A stretch of 64,000 nucleotides of DNA from Streptomyces shenzhenensis (GTDB lineage Bacteria > Actinomycetota > Actinomycetes > Streptomycetales > Streptomycetaceae): NCBI RefSeq assembly GCF_021462265.1, contig NZ_JAJONF010000001.1, forward strand, positions 124,001 to 188,000, given 5' to 3'. Positions within the stretch are counted from its first letter, which is position 1; each line of letters begins with the position of its first letter. Shown here in pieces: positions 33,929 through 43,700 of the stretch. The translations under genes and the position numbers were made by a program. The notes beneath the pieces were generated by a model. That model did not search any database, was not told the DNA's origin, and saw only the letters and a program-made list of their open reading frames with translations.

Positions 33929-35533
33929 ATGAACCGCAAGACTTTGGTGCTGCCGGCCGTGGTCGGCCTGCTCACTCCCGTGCTCGCCGCGTGCGGTGGA
34001 TCCGACAGCGGGAGCAGCAGCAGCGGCGCGATCGTCGTCGGCACCACCGACGGGTTCACCGCCACGAAGGACGCCCCGGCACCGCTCGACCCCGCCTACT
34101 CCTACGACGTCGGCGGCTGGAACATCCTGCGCCAGACCGTGCAGACCCTCATGTCCCAGCCCAAGGGCGAGGGCGACCCGGTCCCCGACGCGGCGGAGAG
34201 CTGCTCCTTCACCGACAGCGGCAGCGAGCGCTACGCCTGCAAGCTGCGCGAGGGTCTGGAGTTCTCCGACGGCAACGCCGTCACCGCCGAGGACGTCAAG
34301 TGGTCCATCGAGCGCGCCCTGCGCATCAAGTCGGACAGCGATGTCTTCGCCCTCCTCTCGAACATCGACACCATCGAGACCCAGGGCGACCGCGAGGTCA
34401 TCTTCCACCTCAAGAGCGCCGACGCCACCTTCCCGTACAAGCTGTCCACTCCGGTCGCGGGCATCGTGAACCCGAAGGACTACGAGAAGGACAAGCTCCG
34501 CGACGGCTTCGACATCGACGGCTCCGGCCCCTACACCTTCAAGGCCGAGGTCAAGGACAACAACTTCGTCTCCGGCACCTTCACCAAGAACCCGAACTAC
34601 AAGGGCAGCGTGAAGGTGAAGAACGAGCAGGTCGTCATGCGCTTCTTCAAGGACGCCGACGCCATGGGCGAGGCGATCAACAAGGGCGACATCGACGTCA
34701 TGACCCGCAGCATGTCGCCGTCCCAGATCAACAAGCTCGACGCCGGCGACGACTCCAACGTCGACCTCGTCGAGATGTCCGGCCTGGAGATCCGCTACCT
34801 CGGCTTCAACACGAACGCGCCTTCGGTCAAGGACAAGGCCGTCCGCCAGGCCATGGCCCAGGTCATCAACCGCGACGAACTCGTCGCCAAGGTGTACGGC
34901 TCCCAGGCCCAGCCGCTGTACTCGCTGGTCCCGGCCTCCGTGACCGGCCACTCCAACTCCTTCTTCAACAAGTACGGCGACCCCAGCGTCTCCAAGGCGA
35001 AGAACCTGCTGGCCGCGGCGAACATCACCACCCCGGTGAAGCTCACCCTGCACTACACGACCGACCACTACGGTCCGGCCACCAAGCAGGAGTTCGAGGT
35101 CCTCAAGCAGCAGCTCGACGCCAGCGGCCTGTTCGACGTCAGCATCCAGGGCACCGCCTGGACGACCTACCAGACGGCCGAACGCAAGGGCCGCTACGAC
35201 GTCTACGGCATGGGCTGGTTCCCCGACTTCCCGGACCCCGACAACTTCCTCGCGCCGTTCCTCGACAAGGACAACTTCCTCAAGTCGCCCTACCTCAACA
35301 GCAAGATCATCAACACTCTGATCCCGGAGTCCCGCCGCGAGGCCGACCGGGCCAGCGCCACCGGCACCCTGACCGAGATCCAGAACACCGTCGCCGACGA
35401 CGTCCCGGTGCTGCCGCTGTGGCAGGGCAAGCAGTACGTCGCCGCCCGCAACGACATCACGGGCGTCGCCTACACCCTCAACTCCTCCTCCAGCCTCCAG
35501 CTGTGGGAGCTCAGCCGCGGCTCCAGCAGCTGA
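33929..35533 (+). CDS. ABC transporter substrate-binding lipoprotein (peptide/nickel type)
   Basis: A protein of 534 residues. A lipoprotein signal ends in LAAC at residue 22 (MNRKTLVLPAVVGLLTPVLA then AC). The mature part is a family 5 solute-binding protein (SBP_bac_5): PAYSYDVGGWNILRQTVQTL, EFSDGNAVTAEDVKWSIERAL, RYLGFNTNAPSVKDKAVRQAM and MGWFPDFPDPDNFLAPF. It should bind oligopeptides or similar ligands outside the membrane. No permease or ATPase gene adjoins it, and a strong terminator follows, so it is an orphan that must share a transporter encoded elsewhere or act as a sensor. Confidence 0.93.
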   Translation: MNRKTLVLPAVVGLLTPVLAACGGSDSGSSSSGAIVVGTTDGFTATKDAPAPLDPAYSYDVGGWNILRQTVQTLMSQPKGEGDPVPDAAESCSFTDSGSERYACKLREGLEFSDGNAVTAEDVKWSIERALRIKSDSDVFALLSNIDTIETQGDREVIFHLKSADATFPYKLSTPVAGIVNPKDYEKDKLRDGFDIDGSGPYTFKAEVKDNNFVSGTFTKNPNYKGSVKVKNEQVVMRFFKDADAMGEAINKGDIDVMTRSMSPSQINKLDAGDDSNVDLVEMSGLEIRYLGFNTNAPSVKDKAVRQAMAQVINRDELVAKVYGSQAQPLYSLVPASVTGHSNSFFNKYGDPSVSKAKNLLAAANITTPVKLTLHYTTDHYGPATKQEFEVLKQQLDASGLFDVSIQGTAWTTYQTAERKGRYDVYGMGWFPDFPDPDNFLAPFLDKDNFLKSPYLNSKIINTLIPESRREADRASATGTLTEIQNTVADDVPVLPLWQGKQYVAARNDITGVAYTLNSSSSLQLWELSRGSSS

Positions 35534-35545
35534 CACCCGGTCGGA

Positions 35546-35593
35546 CGACGCGAAGGGCGCCCCTCTCCACCGAGAGGGGCGCCCTTCGCGTCG
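35546..35593 (+). terminator. Strong hairpin terminator after the lipoprotein gene
   Basis: CGACGCGAAGGGCGCCCCTC and its complement form a stem of over 20 base pairs with a small loop. It also serves the convergent response-regulator gene. Confidence 0.85.
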
Positions 35594-35605
35594 CACTCAC
35601 CTGCC

Positions 35606-36277
35606 CTACTGCGCGCCGGGCCGCACCAGGCCGCTCTCGTACGCGTACACCGCGGCCTGCACCCGGTCCCGCAGCCCCAGCTTGGTCAGCACATGCCCCA
35701 CATGCGTCTTCACCGTGGTCTCGCTGACGAACAGGTCGGCGGCGATCTCCGCGTTCGACAGCCCCCGCGCCACCAGCTTCAGCACCTCCACCTCACGGTC
35801 GGTGAGAGTGTGCAGGGTGTCCGGCACCGGCTCCTCGCCGGACGGCAGATGCGTCGCGTACTTGTCCAGCAGCCGGCGCGTGATGCTCGGCGCCAGCATC
35901 GCCTCGCCGTTCGCCACCACCCGGATCGCCTGCACCAGCTCATTGGCCGGAGCGTCCTTCAGCAGGAAGCCGCTGGCGCCCGCGCGCAGCGCCTCCACCA
36001 CGTACTCGTCGAGATCGAACGTGGTCAGCACCAGCACCTTCGCCGGACCGTCCCGGCCCGGACCGGTGATCTGCCGGGTCGCCTCCACGCCGTCCATCCG
36101 CGGCATCCGGATGTCCATCAGCACGACATCGGGCTGGAGAGCGCGTACCTGGTCGAGGGCCTGCAGGCCGTCGCCTGCCTCGCCCACGACCGCGATGTCC
36201 TGCTCGGCCTCCAGAATCATCCGGAACCCGGTACGCAGCAGCGGCTGGTCGTCGACCAGTAGGACGCGGATGGCCAC
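35606..36277 (-). CDS. NarL/LuxR-family response regulator
   Basis: A protein of 223 residues. The receiver domain (1-120) has the acidic pair in LLVDDQPLLR, the phosphoacceptor Asp in DVVLMDIRMPRMDG, Thr in VLTTFDLDEY and Lys in FLLKDA. The LuxR-type HTH (about 150-215) reads LTDREVEVLKLVARGLSNAE and SETTVKTHVGHVLTKLG. The GTG at 36277 follows AAGGAGACTCACC. No sensor kinase gene is adjacent, so it is an orphan in this window. Confidence 0.94.
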   Translation of the reverse strand: MAIRVLLVDDQPLLRTGFRMILEAEQDIAVVGEAGDGLQALDQVRALQPDVVLMDIRMPRMDGVEATRQITGPGRDGPAKVLVLTTFDLDEYVVEALRAGASGFLLKDAPANELVQAIRVVANGEAMLAPSITRRLLDKYATHLPSGEEPVPDTLHTLTDREVEVLKLVARGLSNAEIAADLFVSETTVKTHVGHVLTKLGLRDRVQAAVYAYESGLVRPGAQ

Positions 36278-36293
36278 GGTGAGTCTCCTTCTG

Positions 36294-37235
<942 letters not shown>

Positions 37236-37375
37236 GACCACAGACCATACGGCCCGCCACTGACAGTCACCCAACCCGCACGACGCCCCGGCCACCACAG
37301 GGGGTGCCGGGGCGGAACACGCCACGACGGCCGCATACCATCGACCAGAGACGACGTATCTAACGAGGGGACACC

Positions 37376-38869
37376 GTGGACGTGAGCGGCGGCAGCGGAC
37401 AGCCCCGGTCGGACAGCCCCGACCCGACCGAGCACCGCGCAGGGCCCACCGACGCGCGGCCGGACCCGGCCGATCCCCGCGCCACCACCCCCACCGACCA
37501 GGCCGAACCGACGCCGGAGACCCCGCAGACACCGAAGCCGGGGGAGACGCCGAAGACACCGAACCCGGAGCACACGCCGGAGACAGCCGGGACGCCCGGC
37601 ACCGCGGAAACGCCGGAACCAGCGCCCGCGCCACGCGCCGACGCACCCCGTGAAGGCGACCGGCCGGGCCCCGCCCAGTCCGGCATGGCCAAGGGACAGC
37701 CGCCGCAGCGGCCCAAGGAACCCGGCGGCGGCCTGCTCATGGGGCGCCCCTTCGGCGTCCCGGTGTACGTCGCCCCCAGCTGGTTCCTCGTCGCCGCCCT
37801 GATCACCTGGGTCTTCGGCGGCCAGCTCGACCGCGTGCTGCCCGAACTCGGCGCCGCCCGCTACCTCGTCTCCCTCTTCTTCGCCATCGCCTTCTACGCC
37901 TCCGTACTGGTCCACGAACTCGCCCACACGGTCGCCGCGATCCGCTTCAAACTCCCCGTCCGCCGCATCCAGCTCCAGTTCTTCGGCGGCGTCTCCGAGA
38001 TCGAGAAAGAGGCCGAGACCCCCGGACGGGAATTCGTGCTGGCCTTCGTCGGCCCGCTGCTCTCCCTCGTCCTGTCCGGCCTCTTCTACCTCGCCATGCA
38101 GCCCGTCGAACCCGGCACCGTCCCCGGTGTCCTGCTGGCCGGCCTGATGGTCTCCAACCTCATCGTCGCCGCCTTCAACCTCCTGCCCGGCCTGCCCCTC
38201 GACGGCGGCCGGATGCTCCGCGCCGTCGTCTGGAAGATCACCGGCAGACCCATGAGCGGCACCGTCGCAGCCGCCTGGGTCGGCCGCGCCCTCGCCGTCT
38301 CCGTCCTCATCGGCCTCCCCCTGCTCAACCACTGGGGCGCCTTCGGCGGCAACACCGCGGACAGCAGCGGCATGGACGCCGTCACCGACGCCCTGCTCGC
38401 CGCCATCCTCGCCGCGATCATCTGGACCGGCGCCGGCAACAGCCTGCGCATGGCCCGGCTCCGCGAACACCTCCCGGAACTGCGCGCCCGCGCCCTCACC
38501 CGCCGCGCCGTCCCCGTCGAGACCGACACCCCCCTCTCCGAGGCCCTGCGCCGCGCCAACGCCGCCGGCGCCCGCGCCCTCGTCGTCGTCGACGCCGACG
38601 GCAATCCCCTCTCCCTCGTCCGCGAGGCCGCGATCGTCGGCGTACCCGAACACCGCCGCCCCTGGGTCGCCGTCAGCGGCCTCGCCCAGGACCTCACCGA
38701 CGGCATGCGCGTCTCCGCGGAACTCGCGGGCGAGGACCTCCTCGACGTCCTGCGCGCCACCCCCGCCACCGAATACCTGGTGGTCGAGGAGACCGGCGAG
38801 ATCTACGGCGTCCTGTCGGCAGCCGACGTCGAACGCGCCTTCGTCAGGGCGATGGCAAGACCGTCCTGA
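37376..38869 (+). CDS. Site-2 protease family (M50) membrane metallopeptidase with CBS domains
   Basis: A protein of 497 residues from GTG 37376 after GAGGGG. Residues 1-115 are a disordered Pro/Thr/Glu-rich tail (TPETPQTPKPGETPKTP). The membrane protease core has the zinc motif HELAH in SVLVHELAHTVAAIRF and the second Asp ligand in NLLPGLPLDGGRM. About six membrane segments are seen. Two CBS motifs follow (about 375-495). It cleaves transmembrane proteins inside the membrane, typically in signalling; the substrate is unknown. The long acidic, proline-rich tail is unusual in length for the family. It is divergent from the RecB-like gene. Confidence 0.93.
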   Translation: MDVSGGSGQPRSDSPDPTEHRAGPTDARPDPADPRATTPTDQAEPTPETPQTPKPGETPKTPNPEHTPETAGTPGTAETPEPAPAPRADAPREGDRPGPAQSGMAKGQPPQRPKEPGGGLLMGRPFGVPVYVAPSWFLVAALITWVFGGQLDRVLPELGAARYLVSLFFAIAFYASVLVHELAHTVAAIRFKLPVRRIQLQFFGGVSEIEKEAETPGREFVLAFVGPLLSLVLSGLFYLAMQPVEPGTVPGVLLAGLMVSNLIVAAFNLLPGLPLDGGRMLRAVVWKITGRPMSGTVAAAWVGRALAVSVLIGLPLLNHWGAFGGNTADSSGMDAVTDALLAAILAAIIWTGAGNSLRMARLREHLPELRARALTRRAVPVETDTPLSEALRRANAAGARALVVVDADGNPLSLVREAAIVGVPEHRRPWVAVSGLAQDLTDGMRVSAELAGEDLLDVLRATPATEYLVVEETGEIYGVLSAADVERAFVRAMARPS

Positions 38870-38886
38870 AACGCCCCGGCCTGAAA

Positions 38887-38949
38887 GCGCCCCCCAAGGG
38901 GCGCGGGGCCTTGTCGATGTGCGGCTCCGCCGCGTGGGCGCGACCAGCC
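38887..38949 (+). repeat. Streptomyces dispersed repeat, copy 2, with hairpin
   Basis: GCGCCCC and GGGGCGC (38887-38904) form a hairpin after the M50 gene. A 52-base segment (38898-38949) contains the same GATGTGCGGCTCCGCCGCGT as copy 1 at 21384-21435. Probably a mobile or duplicated terminator-like element. Confidence 0.8.
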
Positions 38950-39027
38950 ACCCACGACCAGCACTCGACGCACCCACCCTCGGCCCCCCTGCCGGTCAGG
39001 CCGGTCAGGCCCCCCGCAGGGAACCGG

Positions 39028-39033
39028 TAGGCT
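39028..39033 (+). promoter_or_regulatory. Candidate -10 of a leaderless trmI transcript (TAGGCT)
   Basis: TAGGCT ends six bases before the ATG at 39040, and there is no close ribosome site. Confidence 0.5.
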
Positions 39034-39039
39034 GTTCAC

Positions 39040-39942
39040 ATGTCCGAACCGACCGGTGCCGCCCGCAGGCGCGGGCCCTTCAAGGTCGGGGACCAGGTAC
39101 AGCTGACCGACCCCAAGGGCCGCCACTACACGTTCACGCTCGAAGCCGGGAAGAACTTCCACACCCACAAGGGCTCCTTCCCGCACGACGAACTGATCGG
39201 CGCTCCCGAGGGCAGCGTTGTCCGAACCACCGGCAACGTCGCCTACCTCGCGCTGCGCCCCCTGCTCCCCGACTACGTCCTGTCCATGCCCCGCGGGGCA
39301 GCCGTCGTCTACCCCAAGGACGCGGGGCAGATCCTCTCCTTCGCCGACATCTTCCCCGGCGCCCGCGTCGTCGAGGCCGGCGTCGGCTCCGGCTCCCTCA
39401 GCAGCTTCCTGCTGCGCGCCATCGGCGACCAGGGCATGCTGCACAGCTACGAGCGCCGCGCGGACTTCGCCGAGATCGCCCAGCAGAACGTCGAGCGCTA
39501 CTTCGGCGGCCCGCACCCCGCCTGGCAGCTCACCGTCGGCGATCTCCAGGACAACCTCTCGGACACCGACGTCGACCGGGTCATCCTCGACATGCTCGCC
39601 CCCTGGGAATGCCTGGAGGCCGTCTCCAAGGCACTCGTCCCCGGCGGCATCCTCTGCTGCTACGTCGCCACCACCACCCAGCTCGCCAGGACCGTCGAGT
39701 CCATCCGCGAGATCGGCTGCTTCAACGAGCCGACCTCCTGGGAGACGATGATCCGCAACTGGCACGTGGAAGGCCTCGCCGTCCGCCCCGACCACCGGAT
39801 GATCGGCCACACCGGCTTCCTGCTCACCGCCCGCCGCCTCGCCGACGGCGTCGAGCCGCCCATGCGCCGCCGCCGCCCCGCCAAGGGCGCCTACGGCGAG
39901 GACTACGACGGCCCCAACGCCGACGGCGGCGCCGGCCGCTGA
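39040..39942 (+). CDS. trmI: tRNA (adenine-N1)-methyltransferase TrmI
   Basis: A protein of 300 residues that methylates A58 in the T-loop of tRNAs with S-adenosylmethionine. It has a small N-terminal domain (FKVGDQVQLTDPKGRHYTFTL) and a Rossmann domain with VVEAGVGSGSLSSFLLRAIG as the cofactor loop, then the family motif DRVILDMLAPWECLEAV. It corresponds to M. tuberculosis Rv2118c, which lies beside the proteasome ATPase gene, as here. The start fits family alignment and a leaderless promoter. Confidence 0.95.
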   Translation: MSEPTGAARRRGPFKVGDQVQLTDPKGRHYTFTLEAGKNFHTHKGSFPHDELIGAPEGSVVRTTGNVAYLALRPLLPDYVLSMPRGAAVVYPKDAGQILSFADIFPGARVVEAGVGSGSLSSFLLRAIGDQGMLHSYERRADFAEIAQQNVERYFGGPHPAWQLTVGDLQDNLSDTDVDRVILDMLAPWECLEAVSKALVPGGILCCYVATTTQLARTVESIREIGCFNEPTSWETMIRNWHVEGLAVRPDHRMIGHTGFLLTARRLADGVEPPMRRRRPAKGAYGEDYDGPNADGGAGR

Positions 39943-39969
39943 GCCCGCCCCACCGCCCCGACAACGCAC

Positions 39970-40021
39970 GAGCGCCGCGGCCGAGTTCCCCCGACCCCAC
40001 CGGAACTAGGCCGCGGCGCTC
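39970..40021 (+). terminator. Long hairpin terminator after trmI
   Basis: GAGCGCCGCGGCC pairs with GGCCGCGGCGCTC, and an inner AGTTCC/GGAACT extends the stem. Confidence 0.8.
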
Positions 40022-40223
40022 ATACGTTGACGCCACCACAGGTGCCATCACAGGGCCCCGCAGACACCAGCACCCCCCCGCCACAGGCGCCGTCGCGGAC
40101 ATCCTCACCGGACCACGGACCCCACCGGCCACGAAAGCCCACCCCGCCGTTCCCACCCCACTGTGACGTGTGGCACGATGCAGGCCACCCCCACCGGCAC
40201 AGGCCTCACAGGAGACACTCCTA

Positions 40224-40805
40224 GTGCAGCAATCCGTGGTCCCGGAGCTCGCTCACACCGACACCCGCCCCATGCACTGGCTCGCCACCGCCGCTGCCGT
40301 GGCCGGCGTCGTCGCTCTGTCGTCGCTCGTCCAGCCGGGCTCGGCCAAAGCCGCCCAGCCCGCCGCCGCGGCCAAGACGAAGCCCGCCCCCGCGGCCGCC
40401 GCGCCGCCCAGCACCACCGGCGTGGACTTCCCCCTCGACTGCGGCCCCGTGAAGGAACTGGTCGTCAAGAAGGCCACCGGCGACCTCGACGGCGACGGCA
40501 GACCGGAAACCGTCGTCGTGGTGCACTGCGATTCGGCCATGGGCACCCCGCCCGACGGCGTCTACGTCCTCACCCAGGCCGCCGACGCCACCAGCCCCCG
40601 CGTCGTCGCCACCCTCGTCGACCCCAAGGACCGGCTCACCGTGACCGACTTCGCCGTAGCCGGCCAAGCGGTCACCGCCACCCTGCTCGGCTATTCCTCG
40701 GACAATGTGCCCAGTTGCTGCCCGGACCTGAAATCCAGCGCCAAGTGGCAGTGGAACGGCCACGCGTTCGTCCGCTCCACCCCGGCGGCCGCCCACAGCG
40801 TCTGA
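40224..40805 (+). CDS. Secreted hypothetical protein
   Basis: A protein of 193 residues from GTG 40224, chosen because AGGAG lies upstream. A hydrophobic segment near residues 17-40 (MHWLATAAAVAGVVALSSLV) ends in AKA-A, consistent with a signal peptide or N-anchor. An Ala/Pro/Lys linker follows. The mature domain contains GDLDGDGRPETVVVVHCDS, an FG-GAP/EF-like calcium-loop signature, and cysteines (LDCGPVKEL, VPSCCPDL) that may form disulfides. Function unknown. Similar small secreted proteins occur next to the ferredoxin gene in streptomycetes (recalled). Confidence 0.8.
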   Translation: MQQSVVPELAHTDTRPMHWLATAAAVAGVVALSSLVQPGSAKAAQPAAAAKTKPAPAAAAPPSTTGVDFPLDCGPVKELVVKKATGDLDGDGRPETVVVVHCDSAMGTPPDGVYVLTQAADATSPRVVATLVDPKDRLTVTDFAVAGQAVTATLLGYSSDNVPSCCPDLKSSAKWQWNGHAFVRSTPAAAHSV

Positions 40806-40857
40806 CGACCGCACCACCGACGGGCCGGCGCGGCCGCCACGCCCGGTGGCCGGAAAA

Positions 40858-41163
40858 TCACTCCGCGTCCGGCCCGTACACCTCGACCCGGTCCGCGACC
40901 CGGCGTACATGGATGCACTCGCCCGGACACTCCCGCGCCGAGTCCACCACATCCGTAAGGAGCGGCAACGGCACCGGCACCGTCGCCCCCTTCGCCTGCA
41001 GCAGCTCGTCGTCCGCGCCCTTCACATAGGCCAGGCCGTCGATGTCCAGCTCGAACACCTCCGGGGCGTACTGGGCACAGATCCCGTCACCCGTACACAG
41101 ATCCTGGTCGATCCAGACCTCAAGCGCCTCGCCGCCGGCCAGGGCCTCCTGCTGCACGGTCAT
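40858..41163 (-). CDS. Ferredoxin, 3Fe-4S type
   Basis: A protein of 101 residues from ATG 41163, or 99 from GTG 41157. The GTG is better spaced from AGGAG and may be the true start. The cluster motif is CTGDGIC (Cys-x5-Cys) with the final CP in ARECPGECI, typical of actinobacterial 3Fe-4S or mixed ferredoxins that feed cytochromes P450. No P450 or reductase gene is adjacent. Conserved flanks VWIDQDLCTGDGICAQYAP and EVFELDIDGLAYVK fit the family. Confidence 0.93.
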   Translation of the reverse strand: MTVQQEALAGGEALEVWIDQDLCTGDGICAQYAPEVFELDIDGLAYVKGADDELLQAKGATVPVPLPLLTDVVDSARECPGECIHVRRVADRVEVYGPDAE

Positions 41164-41689
41164 CTCTCCTGCCGTCGAAAGCGCCGGCCGGCAGGAGACG
41201 GGGATCACCCGCTCCCGCCCCGGCGGGTGTTGAACGCCCTCGACCCTACCTCCGGCCCACAGCCGCCCGCGCACCCTCCCGGCGCACCCCCGCGCACACT
41301 CCGGACCCGCGCGCACGGCGCGTCCCACCGCGCGGTACGGCGGCGCTCGGCCACCGCATCGATCGACTTGAGCCAACCCGCGGCCCACCTCCATGATCAC
41401 CCACCACATCCGGCCGGTCGCTCTGTGTAAGAAATCCGCCACCGGGGCACAACCCCAGAACCGGCACCGGAGCGGACAACTCCGGTCAGTGACGAAGGGT
41501 TTTGACCACTCCCGGCCTGGAACACGCCGCTTCTGAAACGCGTTGAGTGGGTATCCACCCGGCACGAGGGAGAACGCAATGGGTGACCGACGACACACCT
41601 TGACAGTCTTTGTGATCTAGGGGTTTCAATCGACACCCACCCAGGTAGGGTCTGGAAGCGTCCAGCTCCCCTTGGAGGAGGTGAGGACC
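41164..41689 (+). promoter_or_regulatory. Upstream region of the proteasome ATPase gene
   Basis: A 526-base non-coding stretch between the ferredoxin and arc genes. TTGACA at 41600 is a good -35, but the spacing to any good -10 is poor. TAGGGT at 41646 is a plausible -10, about 38 bases before the GTG, followed by a small hairpin (CTGGA-agcg-TCCAG). No small gene could be supported. Confidence 0.45.
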
Positions 41690-43456
41690 GTGGCAGCCCA
41701 CGACGACGACATGAACCGCGGCATCCGCCCGGGACGGGGGTCCGACGACCCGTCCGAGCAGATCGCCTATCTTGAGCAGGAGATCGCCGTCCTGCGACGC
41801 AAGCTCGCCGACTCTCCGCGACACACGAGGATTCTCGAAGAGCGGATCGTCGAGCTACAGACGAACCTGGCCGGCGTGTCCGCCCAGAACGAGCGACTCG
41901 CGAACACCCTCCGCGAGGCCCGCGACCAGATCGTGGCCCTCAAGGAAGAGGTCGACCGACTCGCACAGCCGCCGGCCGGCTTCGGCGTCTTCCTCACGGC
42001 GAACGAGGACGGCACCGCCGACATCTTCACCGGCGGCCGCAAACTACGGGTGAACGTCAGCCCAAGCGTCGACCTGGACGACCTCAGGCGCGGCCAGGAA
42101 GTCATGCTCAACGAAGCGCTCAACGTGGTCGACGCCATGGCGTTCGAGCGCGTCGGCGACATCGTCACCCTCAAGGAGATCCTCGAGGACGGCGAGCGCG
42201 CCCTCGTACTGGGGCACACCGACGAGGAACGAGTGGTACGGCTCGCCGAGCCACTGCTGGACGTGAACATCCGCCCCGGCGACGCCCTGCTGCTCGAACC
42301 CCGCTCCGGCTACGTCTACGAGATCGTCCCCAAGAGCGAGGTCGAGGAACTCGTCCTCGAAGAGGTCCCCGACATCGGCTACGAGCAGATCGGCGGTCTC
42401 GGCGGCCAGATCGAGGCCATCCGCGACGCCGTCGAGCTCCCCTATCTCTACCCGGACCTGTTCAAGGAGCACGAACTGCGCCCGCCCAAGGGCGTCCTGC
42501 TCTACGGACCCCCCGGATGCGGCAAGACGCTCATCGCCAAGGCCGTCGCCAACTCACTGGCCAAAAAGGTCGCCGAAGTCACCGGCCAAGCGGCCGGCAA
42601 GAGCTTCTTCCTCAACATCAAGGGCCCCGAGCTCCTGAACAAGTACGTCGGCGAGACCGAGCGGCAGATCCGCCTCGTCTTCCAGCGCGCGAGGGAGAAG
42701 GCCAGCGAGGGCACCCCCGTCATCGTCTTCTTCGACGAGATGGAGTCCCTCTTCCGCACCCGCGGCTCGGGTGTCAGCTCGGACGTCGAGAACACCATCG
42801 TCCCCCAGCTGCTCGCCGAGATCGACGGTGTCGAAGGCCTCCAGAACGTGGTCGTCATCGGCGCCTCCAACCGCGAGGACATGATCGACCCCGCCATCCT
42901 CCGCCCCGGCCGGCTCGACGTGAAGATCAAGATCGAGCGTCCCGACGCCGAAGCGGCCAAGGACATCTTCGGCAAGTACCTCACCGAGCGCCTCCCGCTG
43001 CACTCCGACGACCTCGGAGAACACGGCGGCAGCAAGGCCACCACCGTCGAAAGCATGATCCAGACGGCAGTGGAACACATGTACGCCGAATCCGAGGAAA
43101 ACCGCTTCCTGGAAGTCACCTACGCCAACGGCGACAAGGAAGTCCTCTACTTCAAGGACTTCAACTCCGGCGCCATGATCGAGAACATCGTCGGACGCGC
43201 CAAGAAAATGGCGATCAAGGACTTCCTCGAACACAACCAGAAGGGCCTCCGCGTCTCCCACCTCCTCCAGGCCTGCGTGGACGAGTTCAAGGAGAACGAG
43301 GACCTACCCAACACCACCAACCCCGACGACTGGGCCCGAATCTCCGGAAAGAAGGGCGAACGGATCGTCTACATCCGTACCCTCATCACCGGAAAGCAGG
43401 GCGCCGACACCGGACGCTCCATCGACACGGTGGCGAACACCGGACAGTACCTGTAA
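41690..43456 (+). CDS. arc: Proteasome-associated AAA ATPase ARC/Mpa
   Basis: A protein of 588 residues from GTG 41690, after GGAGGTGAGGACC. It has an N-terminal coiled coil (about 20-92) that recruits Pup, tandem OB domains (about 95-235) and one AAA module. Walker A is GPPGCGKT near residue 273, Walker B is [12 protein letters not shown], and the arginine-finger region is [11 protein letters not shown]. The C-terminus ends GQYL, the penultimate-tyrosine signal that docks into the 20S proteasome alpha ring. It unfolds pupylated proteins and feeds them to PrcBA. The gene has its own intrinsic terminator, so it is separate from the dop-pup transcript. Confidence 0.97.
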   Translation: MAAHDDDMNRGIRPGRGSDDPSEQIAYLEQEIAVLRRKLADSPRHTRILEERIVELQTNLAGVSAQNERLANTLREARDQIVALKEEVDRLAQPPAGFGVFLTANEDGTADIFTGGRKLRVNVSPSVDLDDLRRGQEVMLNEALNVVDAMAFERVGDIVTLKEILEDGERALVLGHTDEERVVRLAEPLLDVNIRPGDALLLEPRSGYVYEIVPKSEVEELVLEEVPDIGYEQIGGLGGQIEAIRDAVELPYLYPDLFKEHELRPPKGVLLYGPPGCGKTLIAKAVANSLAKKVAEVTGQAAGKSFFLNIKGPELLNKYVGETERQIRLVFQRAREKASEGTPVIVFFDEMESLFRTRGSGVSSDVENTIVPQLLAEIDGVEGLQNVVVIGASNREDMIDPAILRPGRLDVKIKIERPDAEAAKDIFGKYLTERLPLHSDDLGEHGGSKATTVESMIQTAVEHMYAESEENRFLEVTYANGDKEVLYFKDFNSGAMIENIVGRAKKMAIKDFLEHNQKGLRVSHLLQACVDEFKENEDLPNTTNPDDWARISGKKGERIVYIRTLITGKQGADTGRSIDTVANTGQYL

Positions 43457-43466
43457 AACACAGGGC

Positions 43467-43509
43467 GGCTGCGGGTGCCCTCACCGGGTACCCGCAGCCC
43501 ACTGTTTTT
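43467..43509 (+). terminator. Intrinsic terminator with T-run after arc
   Basis: GGCTGCGGGTGCCC and GGGTACCCGCAGCC (one G-T pair) form the stem, followed by CACTGTTTTTC. A real T-run is uncommon in this genome and marks a clear transcript end. Confidence 0.9.
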
Positions 43510-43700
43510 CCGGCCAAAACCGGAACCGAGGCGAGCAGGGCAATGACGCAAATGATCTCCCCACCAGTGCAAAGGCGTTCTAGGCTCTTTCCTACCGCCG
43601 GGTCGCGCAGTGCGGGGACGGGCACCGCACACGCACCGGAGCACCAGCGGTACGCGAGCGCAGCCCCCGACCGAGGGCTCCGCCGGGCAAGGAGGGCCGC

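Noticed and set aside
41600..41630. A PafBC-like motif before arc (TTGACAGTC, nine bases, TAGGGG)
   Set aside because: Two mismatches in the first element, wrong spacing and no final T; not a credible member of the consensus.
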